NCBI RefSeq assembly: GCF_028551275.1
Contig: NZ_CP117025.1
Span: 1,793,501 to 1,857,500, forward strand
Length of the DNA: 64,000 nucleotides
Direction of reading: 5' to 3'
Source: Sphingomonas hankookensis
Lineage (GTDB): Bacteria; Pseudomonadota; Alphaproteobacteria; Sphingomonadales; Sphingomonadaceae
This document shows, in pieces, positions 28,043-37,863 of the stretch. A program made the translations under genes and the position numbers. Each line of letters starts with the position of its first letter. Position 1 is the first letter of the stretch. Under the pieces are notes generated by a model. It was not told where the DNA came from. It saw only the letters and a program-made list of their open reading frames with translations, and did not search any database.

Positions 28043-28837
28043 TCAGTTGAAACGGAAACCCGAGATGGCGGTCGACAGCACTTCCTCAGCATAGACCCGG
28101 GCGCCTTCGCCTTCGGCCGCTCCGGCCGCGACCATCAGGGGCAGCAGATGCTCCTCCTTGGCGGGCGGATGGGCGAACCGCGCCGATGGCGCATCGGCCC
28201 AATGCGCCAGACGCTCGGCTCGCTGCGCACCATCCAGTTCCATGCTCTCGGCCAGCCACTGGTCGAACGCCTGCGAGCCGGGCGTCGAGCGCGGGTCGCC
28301 ATAGGCGCGCATGTTGTGGAAGCTCATGCCCGAACCCAGGATCAGCACACCTTCCTCACGCAGCGGCGCGAGGGCGCGCCCGGCAGCGAGATGGAGGGCC
28401 GGGTTCAGCCCCCGCTCGACGGACATCTCGATCAGCGGAATGTCGGCATCCGGAAAGGCGACCTTGAGGGGCACGAACACGCCGTGATCCAAGCCCCGTT
28501 TCGCGTCGACAGACGAGGGGATGCCCGCATCCTTGAGCAGGGCCGCGGCACGGGCGGCGAGCGCGGGCGAGCCTGGTACGTCGTAGCGCAGCTGATAGGT
28601 ATGGGGCGGGAAGTTGTAATAGTCGTAGATCAGCTCGGGCCGTTCGGCGCCGGTCAAGGCAAAGCCGTCCGTCTCCCAATGTCCCGAGACGACGAGGATA
28701 GCCTTGGGCTTCTCGGCAAGCGAGTTCGGCAGGCTGCGCAGGAACGCTTCCATACCGCCCCACACGCCGCGCGGATCGTCCATGAAGAAGCAGGGGCCGC
28801 CGCCATGCGGGATGAAGTAGGTAGGCTGGACGCTCAT
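28043..28837 (-). CDS. LigB-type extradiol dioxygenase (YgiD/DODA family)
   Basis: The 264-residue protein has the family's metal-binding pattern: FIPHGGGPCFFM near the start, VVSGHWET, LDHGVFVPLK and LGSGMSFHNM. DODA enzymes cleave catechols such as DOPA using non-haem iron or zinc. The start at 28837 is preferred because a GGAG lies 9 nt upstream; ATG 28843 is only 3 nt from it. The gene diverges from the LysR gene at 28974 across about 137 bp, so that regulator probably controls this minus-strand unit. Confidence 0.85.
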   Translation of the reverse strand: MSVQPTYFIPHGGGPCFFMDDPRGVWGGMEAFLRSLPNSLAEKPKAILVVSGHWETDGFALTGAERPELIYDYYNFPPHTYQLRYDVPGSPALAARAAALLKDAGIPSSVDAKRGLDHGVFVPLKVAFPDADIPLIEMSVERGLNPALHLAAGRALAPLREEGVLILGSGMSFHNMRAYGDPRSTPGSQAFDQWLAESMELDGAQRAERLAHWADAPSARFAHPPAKEEHLLPLMVAAGAAEGEGARVYAEEVLSTAISGFRFN

Positions 28838-28973
28838 GGTCATACACTCCGGTGCAGGCGCCACGGAAGCCGCCTGGATCATTGTTCGATCTGTTGACCG
28901 GGATATGCGCCCACTATCGCACAATGATAATCTGCTACGTAGAAGAGTCAGCTTCAACCACGGGTAGGAAATC

Positions 28974-29881
28974 ATGGCGGATCGGTTGACGGGTATGGAC
29001 GTGTTCGTAAAGGCGATCAGGCTCGGTGGCATCTCTGCTGCCGCACGCGATCTGCACATGTCGCCGGCGATGGCGGCCAAGCACCTAGACGCCCTCGAAG
29101 CGCGGCTCGGCACCACGCTGGTCCAGCGCTCGACGCGTCGGCTGTCGCTGACCGAGGCAGGCACCGACTATTTCGAAAAGGCCGAACGTATCCTGATGGA
29201 GATCGGAGAAGCCGAGGCGGAGGCATCGTCGCGCTCGATCACCGCCCAGGGACTGCTGCGCGTCAGTGCGCCCGCCACCTTCGGCGTTCTGCACCTTGCC
29301 TCACTCATCCCTGCTTTCTCCGCACGTCATCCCGAGGTGACGATCGAACTGGGCTTCAACGATCGTTACGTCGACCTGCTGGAAGAGCGTTGGGATGTCG
29401 CCGTACGGATCGGGCGCCTCGCCAACAGTGCGCTTGTTGCCCGCAAACTCGTGGCGATGCGCGTCGTGCTGTGTGCCGCCCCCTCTTATTTGGCGAGGCG
29501 GGGAACGCCAACCCGCCTGGCCGATCTCGGCGATCACGATTGTCTGGGCCGCACCAACGCGTCGCTTGCAGGAACGACATCGTGGGCGTTCGGCAAAGAC
29601 GGGACGATCAAGGTGCCGATCTCAGGATCGATGTGTTCCGACAATGGCGAGGCCTTGGTTCGCGCTGCCATCGCGGGCCAAGGCTGGTCTATGGGCCACG
29701 CTTTATTGCGGCAGAGGCGCTTCGCGCCGGCCAGTTGAGCGAGCTTGAGCTGGACGAGCCGCCTATGATGCTGGGAGCGGCATATGCCATCACACACCCG
29801 ACGCGGCGCCCCGCCGCCAAGACGCGGGCGTGGATTGACTTCTTGGCCGAAGCACTCCCCGCTCTTGGCACCGATTGGTGA
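28974..29881 (+). pseudogene. LysR-family regulator broken by a frameshift
   Basis: Reading from ATG 28974 gives a winged helix (GISAAARDLHMSPAMAAKHL) and most of the substrate-binding domain, then shifts to non-homologous residues and stops at 29738. The family's C-terminal sequence (LVYGPRFIAAEALRAGQL... to ALPALGTDW) continues in another frame up to 29881. One missing base near 29684 (after CAAGG) accounts for this. Either the gene has been inactivated or the assembly has an error there. It is divergent from the dioxygenase/QorB/SDR unit. Confidence 0.8.
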
Positions 29882-30097
29882 GATGCCGAGCTGGCAGACG
29901 TCCCGAGTTTTCACCCGAGGACCGCGTCTGCTATCTCGAAACATCACGGTCTTTTACGATTGTAGATATCAGTGACCCAGCGAAAGCGACGCCCACAACC
30001 GCACATGGCTGGCATCGATAACGCCGAGGCTTGGTCCTTTTCAGTCGGTGCAGCGGGGGCCGCGGGCGCGGCGGACGTGGAGTGAGCGTGAGCCGCA
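29882..30097. other. Gap with a possible transposase scrap
   Basis: No intact gene. On the minus strand around 29965-30040 a short frame contains GVIDASHVRLW, resembling the first-aspartate segment of IS5-type transposases, flanked by stops. This is weak and could be chance. Confidence 0.25.
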
Positions 30098-31114
30098 TCA
30101 CTGCCAACCCTCGATGACGATCTTGCCGCGTGCGGTAGTGCTCTCAAGCGCCTGGTGCGCGCGCTTAAGGTTCGCGGCGTTGATGGGGGAGAACCGTTCG
30201 GTGAGGGTGGTGCGCACCTCGCCGGCGTCCACGAGGCTGGCGATGGCCGACAGGATCTGACCCTGCGTTTCCATATCAGCAGTCTCGAACATGGACCGGG
30301 TGAACATGAACTCCCAGTGGGTCGACACTGATTTTCGTTTGAACGGGACGACATCGAGTGTCTTGGGGTCGTCGATCAGTGCAAAACGTCCCTGCGGGGC
30401 GATCAACTCGGCGATCTGCTCGATATGCTCGTCGGTGTGCGTGGCCGAGAAGATGAAAGCCGGCGCGCCAATGCCGAGATCCGCTACCTGCTGCGCCAAC
30501 GGCTGACGATGATCGATGACATGGTGGGCGCCGAGCTCATGCACCCAGGCTTGCGTCTCGGGGCGTGATGCCGTTGCGATGACGGTGAGATCGGGAACCT
30601 GACGGGCAAGCTGGATCGCCATCGATCCGACCCCGCCGGCACCGCCGATGATCAACAGCGCAGGTGCTGCACCAGCTACAGGAGTCCGCACGGACAATCG
30701 CTCGAAGAGGGCCTCCCACGCGGTAATCGCCGTCAGCGGCAACGCCGCTGCCTCTGCCCAATCGAGGCTGGCCGGCTTCCTTCCGACAATGCGTTCGTCG
30801 ACCAGGTGCAGCTCGGCGTTGGTCCCATCGCGGCCGATGCTGCCCGCGTAGAACACCTCGTCGCCCGGTTCGAAGCCGCGCACTTCAGGGCCAACAGCGC
30901 GAACGACACCGGCGGCATCCCAACCCAGGACACGCCAATCACCGTGGATCGAACCCGAGCCAGCGCGCACCTTCGTGTCAACAGGGTTTACCGAGACAGC
31001 CTTGACCTCGACGAGGAGATCACGGCCGGTAGCGTTGGGATCGGGAAGTTCGATATCGACGAGAGCTTCCGTGCGATCGATCGTTCCGGGCTGCTGGTAG
31101 CCGATTGCGCGCAT
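30098..31114 (-). CDS. Zinc-independent quinone reductase / ADH-like MDR protein
   Basis: The 338-residue medium-chain dehydrogenase/reductase has a GroES-like domain (SVNPVDTKVRAG, LGWDAAGVV, FEPGDEVFYAG) and a Rossmann domain (IIGGAGGVGSMAIQLAR). The cysteine ligands for structural zinc are absent, which places it with the quinone oxidoreductase/ZADH1-like group. The start at 31114 (MRAIGYQQPG) is where the family homology begins. It lies on the same strand as the LysR gene upstream (31199), 84 bp away. Confidence 0.86.
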   Translation of the reverse strand: MRAIGYQQPGTIDRTEALVDIELPDPNATGRDLLVEVKAVSVNPVDTKVRAGSGSIHGDWRVLGWDAAGVVRAVGPEVRGFEPGDEVFYAGSIGRDGTNAELHLVDERIVGRKPASLDWAEAAALPLTAITAWEALFERLSVRTPVAGAAPALLIIGGAGGVGSMAIQLARQVPDLTVIATASRPETQAWVHELGAHHVIDHRQPLAQQVADLGIGAPAFIFSATHTDEHIEQIAELIAPQGRFALIDDPKTLDVVPFKRKSVSTHWEFMFTRSMFETADMETQGQILSAIASLVDAGEVRTTLTERFSPINAANLKRAHQALESTTARGKIVIEGWQ

Positions 31115-31198
31115 GATAAATCCTATTGTCAGGGGCTGTATAGCGAACTTTGTCGCGTACGAGATACGCACAAGCGACATCGCGGTTCGACATCGTCC

Positions 31199-32134
31199 TC
31201 AGGCTTGCGACGGCGTGATTGCCGCTGCCGTCTTCCCCGTGAGGTCGGTGATGATCGCGCCGATCAGCGTCCGTAACCAGCGGTGGGCGGGATCATGCCG
31301 ATAGCGGACGTGCCAAGCCATTTCCACGGGAAAGCTGCCAAGGTCGACCGGAGCCGGCAGGATCTTCAGCCGGGGGTCGTGCATCAGCCGCCTGCAGATG
31401 AGCGAGGGCAAGGTGGCGCAATAGTCGGTCACCGCCACCATCTCGGCTACCGCGAAGAAGTTTGTCACGGAGATTGCGACGTCGCGCTTCAGCTGCTGCT
31501 GCGCCAGCGCCTGGAACAGCCCGGCGCGCATCCGTCCGGGCGGCACGATATTGACATGCTTCATCGTCTCGAACTGCTCGCGCGTCATGACATCGCCGAC
31601 GCCCGGATGGTCGGCACGGACGGCGCAGGCGAACCCTTCGTCCATCAGGTGCTGGACGACGAGGTTGTCGGGCGGATCGACGATGCGGCCCAGCACGAGC
31701 GCCGTCGTGCCCGACACGACGCCTGTTTCCACAAGATCGTTCCCGTAGGGCGTCAGACGAAGCTTTATGCCGGGGGCGACCTTCTCCAGGCGCGCCACGA
31801 TAGCGGGGACGAGGACGAACTCGACATAGCCGTTTGGCGCGATCGTGAAGAGCCGTTCGGCATGTAAGGGGTCGAAGGCCTGCTGACCGAGGACCGCGTC
31901 GTCGAGCTGGGCGAGTGCCTCGGCGATCAGCGGTGAGAGTTCAAGCGCGATCGGGGTCGGCTGGATGCCGTAGCGCTCGCGGACGAACAGCTGGTCCTGA
32001 AGCATCAGTCGTAGACGCGATAGGGCGTTAGACAGGGCGGGCTGCGTCATGCCCATGCGCTCGGCAGCCCGCGTGACGCTGCGCTCCTCCATCAACGCGA
32101 CGAAGATCGGCAGCAGGTTCAGATCGTAGCGCAT
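31199..32134 (-). CDS. LysR-family transcriptional regulator (NodD/NahR-like)
   Basis: The 311-residue regulator has the N-terminal helix-turn-helix DLNLLPIFVALMEERSVTRA with MTQPALSNALSRLR, then an effector-binding domain. The pattern after the HTH (YGIQPTPIALEL) fits the NodD/NahR/LinR branch, which often senses aromatic compounds. It is divergent from the DJ-1/PfpI gene; the 113 bp between them carry a perfect 20-bp dyad. Confidence 0.9.
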   Translation of the reverse strand: MRYDLNLLPIFVALMEERSVTRAAERMGMTQPALSNALSRLRLMLQDQLFVRERYGIQPTPIALELSPLIAEALAQLDDAVLGQQAFDPLHAERLFTIAPNGYVEFVLVPAIVARLEKVAPGIKLRLTPYGNDLVETGVVSGTTALVLGRIVDPPDNLVVQHLMDEGFACAVRADHPGVGDVMTREQFETMKHVNIVPPGRMRAGLFQALAQQQLKRDVAISVTNFFAVAEMVAVTDYCATLPSLICRRLMHDPRLKILPAPVDLGSFPVEMAWHVRYRHDPAHRWLRTLIGAIITDLTGKTAAAITPSQA

Positions 32135-32144
32135 GCAGTCATCC

Positions 32145-32164
32145 TGTCAGACGTATATCTGACA
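32145..32164. promoter_or_regulatory. Perfect dyad in the LysR / DJ-1 intergenic region
   Basis: TGTCAGA at 32145-32151 and TCTGACA at 32158-32164 form a perfect 7-7 inverted repeat with a 6-nt spacer. It lies 11 bp upstream of the LysR start and about 83 bp before the divergent gene. The position suits a LysR-type binding site that autoregulates and activates the divergent gene. Confidence 0.5.
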
Positions 32165-32247
32165 TCAAAAAGATAAACTTCTAGAATATATCAACGAGGC
32201 CCATTTCCCATCCATCGGCGACGGGCGCCGCGAACATGGAGGTTCAG

Positions 32248-33042
32248 ATGAGCAAGGGTCAGGTTCTCGTTCTTGGATCGAACGCGACACAGCTCGGTCT
32301 GCGTAGCGGCAGTACCGCAACGGTCGGTCAGTATCTCAACGAGACGGCAGTCCCCGCGCTGGCACTGCTCGACGCCGGCTATGATATTGTTCTCGCTACG
32401 CCCAACGGGACCAAGCCGCACATCGACGCCGGCTCCGACACGAAGGACCACTTTGGCGGTGATGAGGCGGCATACCAGCGCGCCAAGGACTTCTTCGCCA
32501 GCCACCCGGCCATGAACGACGTCCGCACGCTGAAATCGGTTATCGACGAGGGTCTGGACGGCTTCGTTGGCGTGTTCGTGCCGGGAGGTCACGCGCCCAT
32601 CGTCGATCTGATGCAGGACCGCGATGCGGGCACGATCCTCCGTCACTTCCACGCGGCGGCCAAGCCGACCGCGCTCCTCTGCCACGGACCGGTGGTCGTT
32701 GTTTCTACGCTCGACGATGCTCCGGCCTTCCGCAAGGCGCTGGAGGAAGGCGATGACGCCGGGGCGGCCGATCTGGCGCGAGACTGGATCTACTCAGGCT
32801 ACCGCATGACCGTCTTCTCGGCGAGCGAGGAGAAGATCGCTGAGGAGCAAGTGCTGAAGGGCGAGCTCTTCTTCGACATGGAAAAGGCGCTGCGGTCGGC
32901 CGGTGGCGACGTCTCTGTCACCGACAAGAACTTCGCTTCGAATGTCGTCGTGGACCGGGAGCTGATCACGGGTCAGAATCCGGCGTCGGACCAAGCCATG
33001 GCCGACGCTTTGATCGAAGCCCTCGATCGCGCCGCTGCGTGA
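32248..33042 (+). CDS. DJ-1/PfpI-family protein (HSP31-like)
   Basis: The 264-residue protein has the DJ-1 nucleophile elbow with about C145 in LLCHGPV, preceded by FVPGGHAPIVDL, and the long HSP31-type insertions. Members act as glyoxalases, chaperones or deglycases; which applies is not clear from sequence. ATG 32248 has a GGAGG 5 nt upstream, so ATG 32236 is rejected. It heads a plus-strand set with an ABM monooxygenase, a small ORF and an SDR. Confidence 0.85.
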   Translation: MSKGQVLVLGSNATQLGLRSGSTATVGQYLNETAVPALALLDAGYDIVLATPNGTKPHIDAGSDTKDHFGGDEAAYQRAKDFFASHPAMNDVRTLKSVIDEGLDGFVGVFVPGGHAPIVDLMQDRDAGTILRHFHAAAKPTALLCHGPVVVVSTLDDAPAFRKALEEGDDAGAADLARDWIYSGYRMTVFSASEEKIAEEQVLKGELFFDMEKALRSAGGDVSVTDKNFASNVVVDRELITGQNPASDQAMADALIEALDRAAA

Positions 33043-33113
33043 GTACCAGGATGACGGGCGGGGCGCTCAGGATGCGCCCCGCTTCGGATATAACCAGGAC
33101 AGGATATGGTGCC

Positions 33114-33410
33114 ATGACCGCCAACGTGAAGATCGTCGCCGTCCTAACCGCCCGTGCGGATACCGTCGACCGCCTGCGCGCTCTGCTCGACGCCATGCTA
33201 AAGCCAAGCCGTGCCGAACCGGGCAATTTGCGCTACGATCTCTGGCAGGACCAGAGCGATCCGAACCGCTTCGTCCTCGACGAGCTGTACGCGGACGCGG
33301 ATGCGGTTACCGCCCACCGCGCGACGCCCCACTTCCAAAACTACCTCTCTCAGATCGGCGATCTGGCCGAGCGCGCCGCGTTTGTCCTCAACCCCGTCTC
33401 CGCGACCTAA
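33114..33410 (+). CDS. Antibiotic biosynthesis monooxygenase-like protein (YgiN type)
   Basis: The 98-residue protein is the usual size of the ABM ferredoxin-like barrel. It has KIVAVLTARADTVDRLRALL, EPGNLRYDLWQD, FVLDELYADADA and HRATPHFQNYL, which fit the YgiN quinol monooxygenase group. It acts as a dimer, probably on quinols or reactive carbonyls. An AGGA lies 9 nt before ATG 33114. It sits 71 bp after the DJ-1 gene. Confidence 0.87.
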   Translation: MTANVKIVAVLTARADTVDRLRALLDAMLKPSRAEPGNLRYDLWQDQSDPNRFVLDELYADADAVTAHRATPHFQNYLSQIGDLAERAAFVLNPVSAT

Positions 33411-33420
33411 GGGTGCTGCC

Positions 33421-33597
33421 ATGGGCAAGCTTAAAGAATGGGTGGGGTCGGCGCTGCTGGCACAACCGTTCTACGTAGAGGAACTGCGGATGATCGGCCT
33501 GTTGGCACCTGCGCTTCGCGCGGGCCTTATGGGCTTCGTTCATCCACGCGGCTACCGCTGGCGCGGGGCCGCGACCCAGCGAAAAATCAACATCTGA
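33421..33597 (+). CDS. Small hypothetical protein
   Basis: The 58-residue frame starts at ATG 33421, 10 bp after the monooxygenase stop, and ends 18 bp before the SDR gene. It has a mixed hydrophobic stretch (MIGLLAPALRAGLMGFV) and a basic tail. I recognise no family. Its packing between two co-directional genes is the only support. Confidence 0.35.
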   Translation: MGKLKEWVGSALLAQPFYVEELRMIGLLAPALRAGLMGFVHPRGYRWRGAATQRKINI

Positions 33598-33615
33598 AGT
33601 GAAGGAAACACAGTC

Positions 33616-34356
33616 ATGACCAAAGGTATCGAAGGCAAGGTTGTTCTCATCACCGGCGGGAGCACCGGCATCGGCGCCGAGACCGCGCGTCTTCTCGCCG
33701 AACGCGGTGCGAAGGTCGCCATCGCCGCACGGCGCAAGGACAAGCTCGACGAGGTCGTCGCGCAGATCGCCGAGAACGGCGGAACGGCACGCGCCTATGC
33801 GCTCGACGTCACTGACAAGTCGGCGGTCCAGTCCGTCGTCGCCGCGATCGTCGCCGACTTCGGCCGTCTCGACGTACTGATCAACAACGCCGGTCTGATG
33901 CCGATCCGTCCGATGGCCGAGGTCAACACCGACGAGTGGGACCAGATGATCGACGTCAATTTGAAGGGCACGCTCTACGGCATCGCCGCGACTCTTCCCG
34001 GCTTCCTGGAGCAGGGCAGCGGCCACATCATCAACCTGAGTTCGGTCGCCGGCATCAAGGTCTTCGCCCCGGGCGGCACGGTCTATTCCGGCACCAAGTT
34101 CGCCGTCAGCGCGATCAGCGAAGGTCTTCGCCAGGAGGTGGGCGAGAAGGTCCGCGTCACGTCGATCGAGCCCGGAGCCGTCGAGAGCGACCTGAAGTTC
34201 ACGACGTCGGGTACGGCTACTGAGACGGTGCTGGACTTCTACAAGCAGGCCATCCCGGCGGCATCGGTGGCGCGTGCTATCGCGTTCGCTGTCGAACAAC
34301 CTGATGACGTCGACGTCAACGCGATCGTCATCCGGCCGACCGCACAGCAGTTCTGA
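33616..34356 (+). CDS. SDR-family oxidoreductase
   Basis: The 246-residue classical SDR has TGGSTGIGAETARLLAERGA, DVTDKSAV, NNAGLMPIRP, the catalytic serine in LSSVAGIKV and YSGTK with catalytic Tyr/Lys. It is like YdfG/serine dehydrogenase-type members, but its substrate is unknown. A GGAAA precedes ATG 33616. It probably belongs with the DJ-1 and ABM genes. Confidence 0.89.
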   Translation: MTKGIEGKVVLITGGSTGIGAETARLLAERGAKVAIAARRKDKLDEVVAQIAENGGTARAYALDVTDKSAVQSVVAAIVADFGRLDVLINNAGLMPIRPMAEVNTDEWDQMIDVNLKGTLYGIAATLPGFLEQGSGHIINLSSVAGIKVFAPGGTVYSGTKFAVSAISEGLRQEVGEKVRVTSIEPGAVESDLKFTTSGTATETVLDFYKQAIPAASVARAIAFAVEQPDDVDVNAIVIRPTAQQF

Positions 34357-34467
34357 TTTCGACGAGGAGGCGGGGCCGCGTGTGCTCCGCCTCATGGGGA
34401 ACGTACCGGCCCGCTCTTCCGTTACTCTGCCGAATAATGACTGTCGGTTTCGCTTGAGGAGTCATTT

Positions 34468-34761
34468 ATGCCCAAACTTGCCCTGTATGTACCACTGAAG
34501 GCCAAGCCCGGAAAAGAGCGTGATGTCGCCAATTTCCTGACCTCGGCATTGCCGCTCGTTCAAGCTGAGGCGGGCACTCTGACCTGGTATGCGATCGAGG
34601 AAGGTCCCGGTGCGTACGCGATCTTCGATACGTTCGACACAGAGGAGGATCGGCAGGCCCATCTCGACGGCAAGGTTGCCGCCGCACTGATCGACAAGGC
34701 AGAAGAACTGTTTTCTGAACCGCCGCAAATTCATAAGTTCACCCTGCTGGCCGCGAAATAG
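34468..34761 (+). CDS. Second ABM-type monooxygenase
   Basis: The 97-residue protein has YVPLKAKPGKERDVANFL, AGTLTWYAIEEGPG, AIFDTFDTEEDRQAHLDGKVAAAL: the pattern of putative quinol monooxygenases. It is only distantly similar to the ABM protein at 33114, so it is not a recent copy. It is preceded by TGAGGAGT about 10 nt upstream. A hairpin lies 108 bp after the stop. Confidence 0.86.
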   Translation: MPKLALYVPLKAKPGKERDVANFLTSALPLVQAEAGTLTWYAIEEGPGAYAIFDTFDTEEDRQAHLDGKVAAALIDKAEELFSEPPQIHKFTLLAAK

Positions 34762-34869
34762 CCGAGCGGTCGGCACCCTAAGGTGCTGTTTGACTGCAGG
34801 GTAAGGTTCGTGTTTCTATCCGGAATGGGTGGCCCGGCCGTATCGGGAAATGAATAGATGAATATGGCA

Positions 34870-34893
34870 GGTCATCCGCAATAGTGGATGACC
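34870..34893 (+). terminator. Hairpin between ABM gene and uvrA fragment
   Basis: GGTCATCC (34870-34877) pairs with GGATGACC (34886-34893) over an 8-nt loop, followed by a weakly T-rich TTGTCTTC. It lies between convergent coding regions and may end transcription from the ABM gene. Confidence 0.45.
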
Positions 34894-34909
34894 TTGTCTT
34901 CTGCACTTA

Positions 34910-35173
34910 TCATATCTCTGAATTTAACGATAAGGCGCCGTTGATGTGTCGCGACGTGACGGCACCATTCGTTCGCGGGAGGGTGCCGAACGCGAGCGAT
35001 GACTTGCCCGAGCCCGATATGCCGGTGAACACCACGAAGGCGTCGCGCGGTACATCGACGTCAATATTTTTGAGGTTATTCTGGCGCGCGCCGCGAACCT
35101 GCACGCAAGCGGGCGGCCCCGTATGCCCATGATCGGTGGCCGGCGTCGTCGCGTGAATAACCTTGCTCTTCAA
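34910..35173 (-). pseudogene. UvrA-like N-terminal fragment
   Basis: The 87-codon frame includes [19 protein letters not shown] and the Walker A region [17 protein letters not shown], the start of UvrA-family excinuclease ATPases. After GTL the family homology is lost and the frame soon ends, so over 90 percent of the gene is missing. The chromosome's true uvrA must lie elsewhere. This is a truncated second copy left by a rearrangement. Confidence 0.8.
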
Positions 35174-35490
35174 TTCAGTCTTCCTGCCCTATCCGCCCGT
35201 GCAGCCCAAGGTTTATCACAGTCGGGTAACAGATGAATGCTTTTCCGACTCAATACATCCAAAGGTCAGGCTGGCCCGATATTTGGCACCTTTAAAATAT
35301 TTTTTGCAGCATTGGACAAGGGTTACGACAAAACCATTTTCCCGTTGGGTCGCGCGACGAGGCCACACACACTCCGCTGGTAAGCGCCTGGGCTGGGCGG
35401 CCCTGGTCCGTGCCGCTATCGGCATGTAACGACCGTACTTCGGCGCTTGTTACCGCATCGCGACGCGTTGCCCATTTGCCAGAGCGCGCT
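35174..35490. other. Non-coding stretch upstream of the frmA terminator
   Basis: No gene supported. Local A/T-rich patches around 35285-35340 could hold a promoter for the minus-strand UvrA fragment, but I see no clear elements. Confidence 0.3.
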
Positions 35491-35519
35491 TCATCATGGC
35501 CGGGGTCGGGCCATGATGA
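35491..35519 (-). terminator. Hairpin downstream of frmA
   Basis: TCATCATGGCC (35491-35501) pairs perfectly with GGCCATGATGA (35509-35519): an 11-bp stem with a 7-nt loop, 48 bp past the frmA stop on the minus strand. No T-run is seen. Confidence 0.5.
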
Positions 35520-35567
35520 CGGCCGAGTTGTCCATCCGAGCGCCTCGCGCCGCTTCGGATCGGCGGG

Positions 35568-36728
<1,161 letters not shown>

Positions 36729-36743
36729 TCAGCGCAAATTCGT

Positions 36744-36767
36744 GGGGGAGCGATCACTCACTCCCCC
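36744..36767 (-). terminator. Hairpin downstream of the MDR oxidoreductase gene
   Basis: GGGGGAG (36744-36750) pairs with CTCCCCC (36761-36767) across a 10-nt loop, 11 bp past the stop of the 36778-37767 gene on the minus strand. It separates that gene from frmA. Confidence 0.5.
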
Positions 36768-36777
36768 GGTGTGCCGG

Positions 36778-37767
36778 TCAGACCGTAACGACGACCTTGC
36801 CGATCTGGTCGTTCGATTCGAGGAAGCGGTGAGCGTCCTGGATGGCGTCGAGCGGGAAAGTGCGCGCGATCCGCGGCTTGAGCGCGCCCGATTCCAGACC
36901 CGCCACGATGAACGCCTTGGCGCGATCGAGGGCGGCATCGTCCGAGACGATCTCGCTGTAGAGATACCCCTTGAGCGTGAGGCTCTTGCCCAGCACGGAG
37001 AACAACGGGAACGGCGTCGGTTCGCCGCTGAGCGCGCCATATTCGAGCAGGATGCCTCCGCGTGCCATGCTCTCGGTCAGCGGCTCGAACGACGGGCCTC
37101 CGACCGGATCGAGCACTACGCGCGCACCCTGACCATCGGTTATCTCCATCACCCTCGCTACCAGATCCTCTTCCCCGGTTGCGACGACATGATGTGCACC
37201 GGCATCGATCAGGGCCTGGCGCTTGGCGCCGGTACGCGTCGTCGCGATTACCGTCGCGCCGACCATCCGGGCAATCTGGAAGGCAGCAAGGCCGACGCTG
37301 CTGGAGGCAGCAGTGACGATGACGAAATCGCCCTCGCCGAGTTTCGCCTGCTCCACCAGCGCACCCCAGGCGGTGACATACTGCATCCACACGGCCGCCG
37401 CTTCCTCGAACGACAGCGCTGCCGGATGCTTGACGACGAGGCGGGCGGGCACGTTGGCGATCTCGCCATAAGTGCCCCAGCGCGCGATATCGAGCGGGGG
37501 GATGACGCTGACGGCTTCGCCTTCCGCAAACCCGGTCACGTCCGCGCCAACCGTAACGACAGTGCCGGCAGCCTCATAGCCAAGCCGGCTCGGGAACTCG
37601 GCTTCCTGAAGGTAGGCATGGTTGCGGAACATCACCTCGGCGCGGTTTATGCCTATTGCCTTCACCGCGATCTGCACTTCGTCGGCCGCGGGCGCGGGGA
37701 CTGCCACATCTTCAATCCTGAGGACGCTGGCGTCGCCATATTCGTGGATACGGACGATGCGGCTCAT
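36778..37767 (-). CDS. Zinc-independent MDR / quinone oxidoreductase-like protein
   Basis: The 329-residue MDR protein has a GroES-like domain (GINRAEVMFRNHAYL, GYEAAGTV) and a Rossmann domain (VTAASSSVGLAAFQIAR, DPVGG). No structural-zinc cysteines are present, which fits the quinone oxidoreductase group. It diverges from the TetR gene over 96 bp containing repeated GATCGTTC sites, so the regulator probably represses it. Confidence 0.88.
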   Translation of the reverse strand: MSRIVRIHEYGDASVLRIEDVAVPAPAADEVQIAVKAIGINRAEVMFRNHAYLQEAEFPSRLGYEAAGTVVTVGADVTGFAEGEAVSVIPPLDIARWGTYGEIANVPARLVVKHPAALSFEEAAAVWMQYVTAWGALVEQAKLGEGDFVIVTAASSSVGLAAFQIARMVGATVIATTRTGAKRQALIDAGAHHVVATGEEDLVARVMEITDGQGARVVLDPVGGPSFEPLTESMARGGILLEYGALSGEPTPFPLFSVLGKSLTLKGYLYSEIVSDDAALDRAKAFIVAGLESGALKPRIARTFPLDAIQDAHRFLESNDQIGKVVVTV

Positions 37768-37786
37768 TGGAGATTCCTTGATTATT

Positions 37787-37848
37787 GAATGATCGTTCTG
37801 TAAGGGAGAAGACCACCCGTTTCAAGCTATTATTTATCGATCGTTCCA
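37787..37848. promoter_or_regulatory. Candidate TetR operators
   Basis: The divergent promoter region carries an imperfect dyad GAATGATCGTTC at 37787-37798 and a related ATCGATCGTTCC at 37837-37848. A third related site, TATGATCGTTACAT, lies at the end of the TetR gene (about 38480-38493), upstream of a truncated aldo/keto reductase. The repeated core suggests binding by the adjacent TetR protein. Confidence 0.5.
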
Positions 37849-37863
37849 TATCGTGCATCAGAG

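Noticed and set aside
33540..33597. Shared GACCCAGCGAAA word at about 29972 and 33569 as a possible IS end
   Set aside because: A 12-base match alone may be chance in this GC-rich sequence, and no inverted-repeat partner or transposase was found at 33569.
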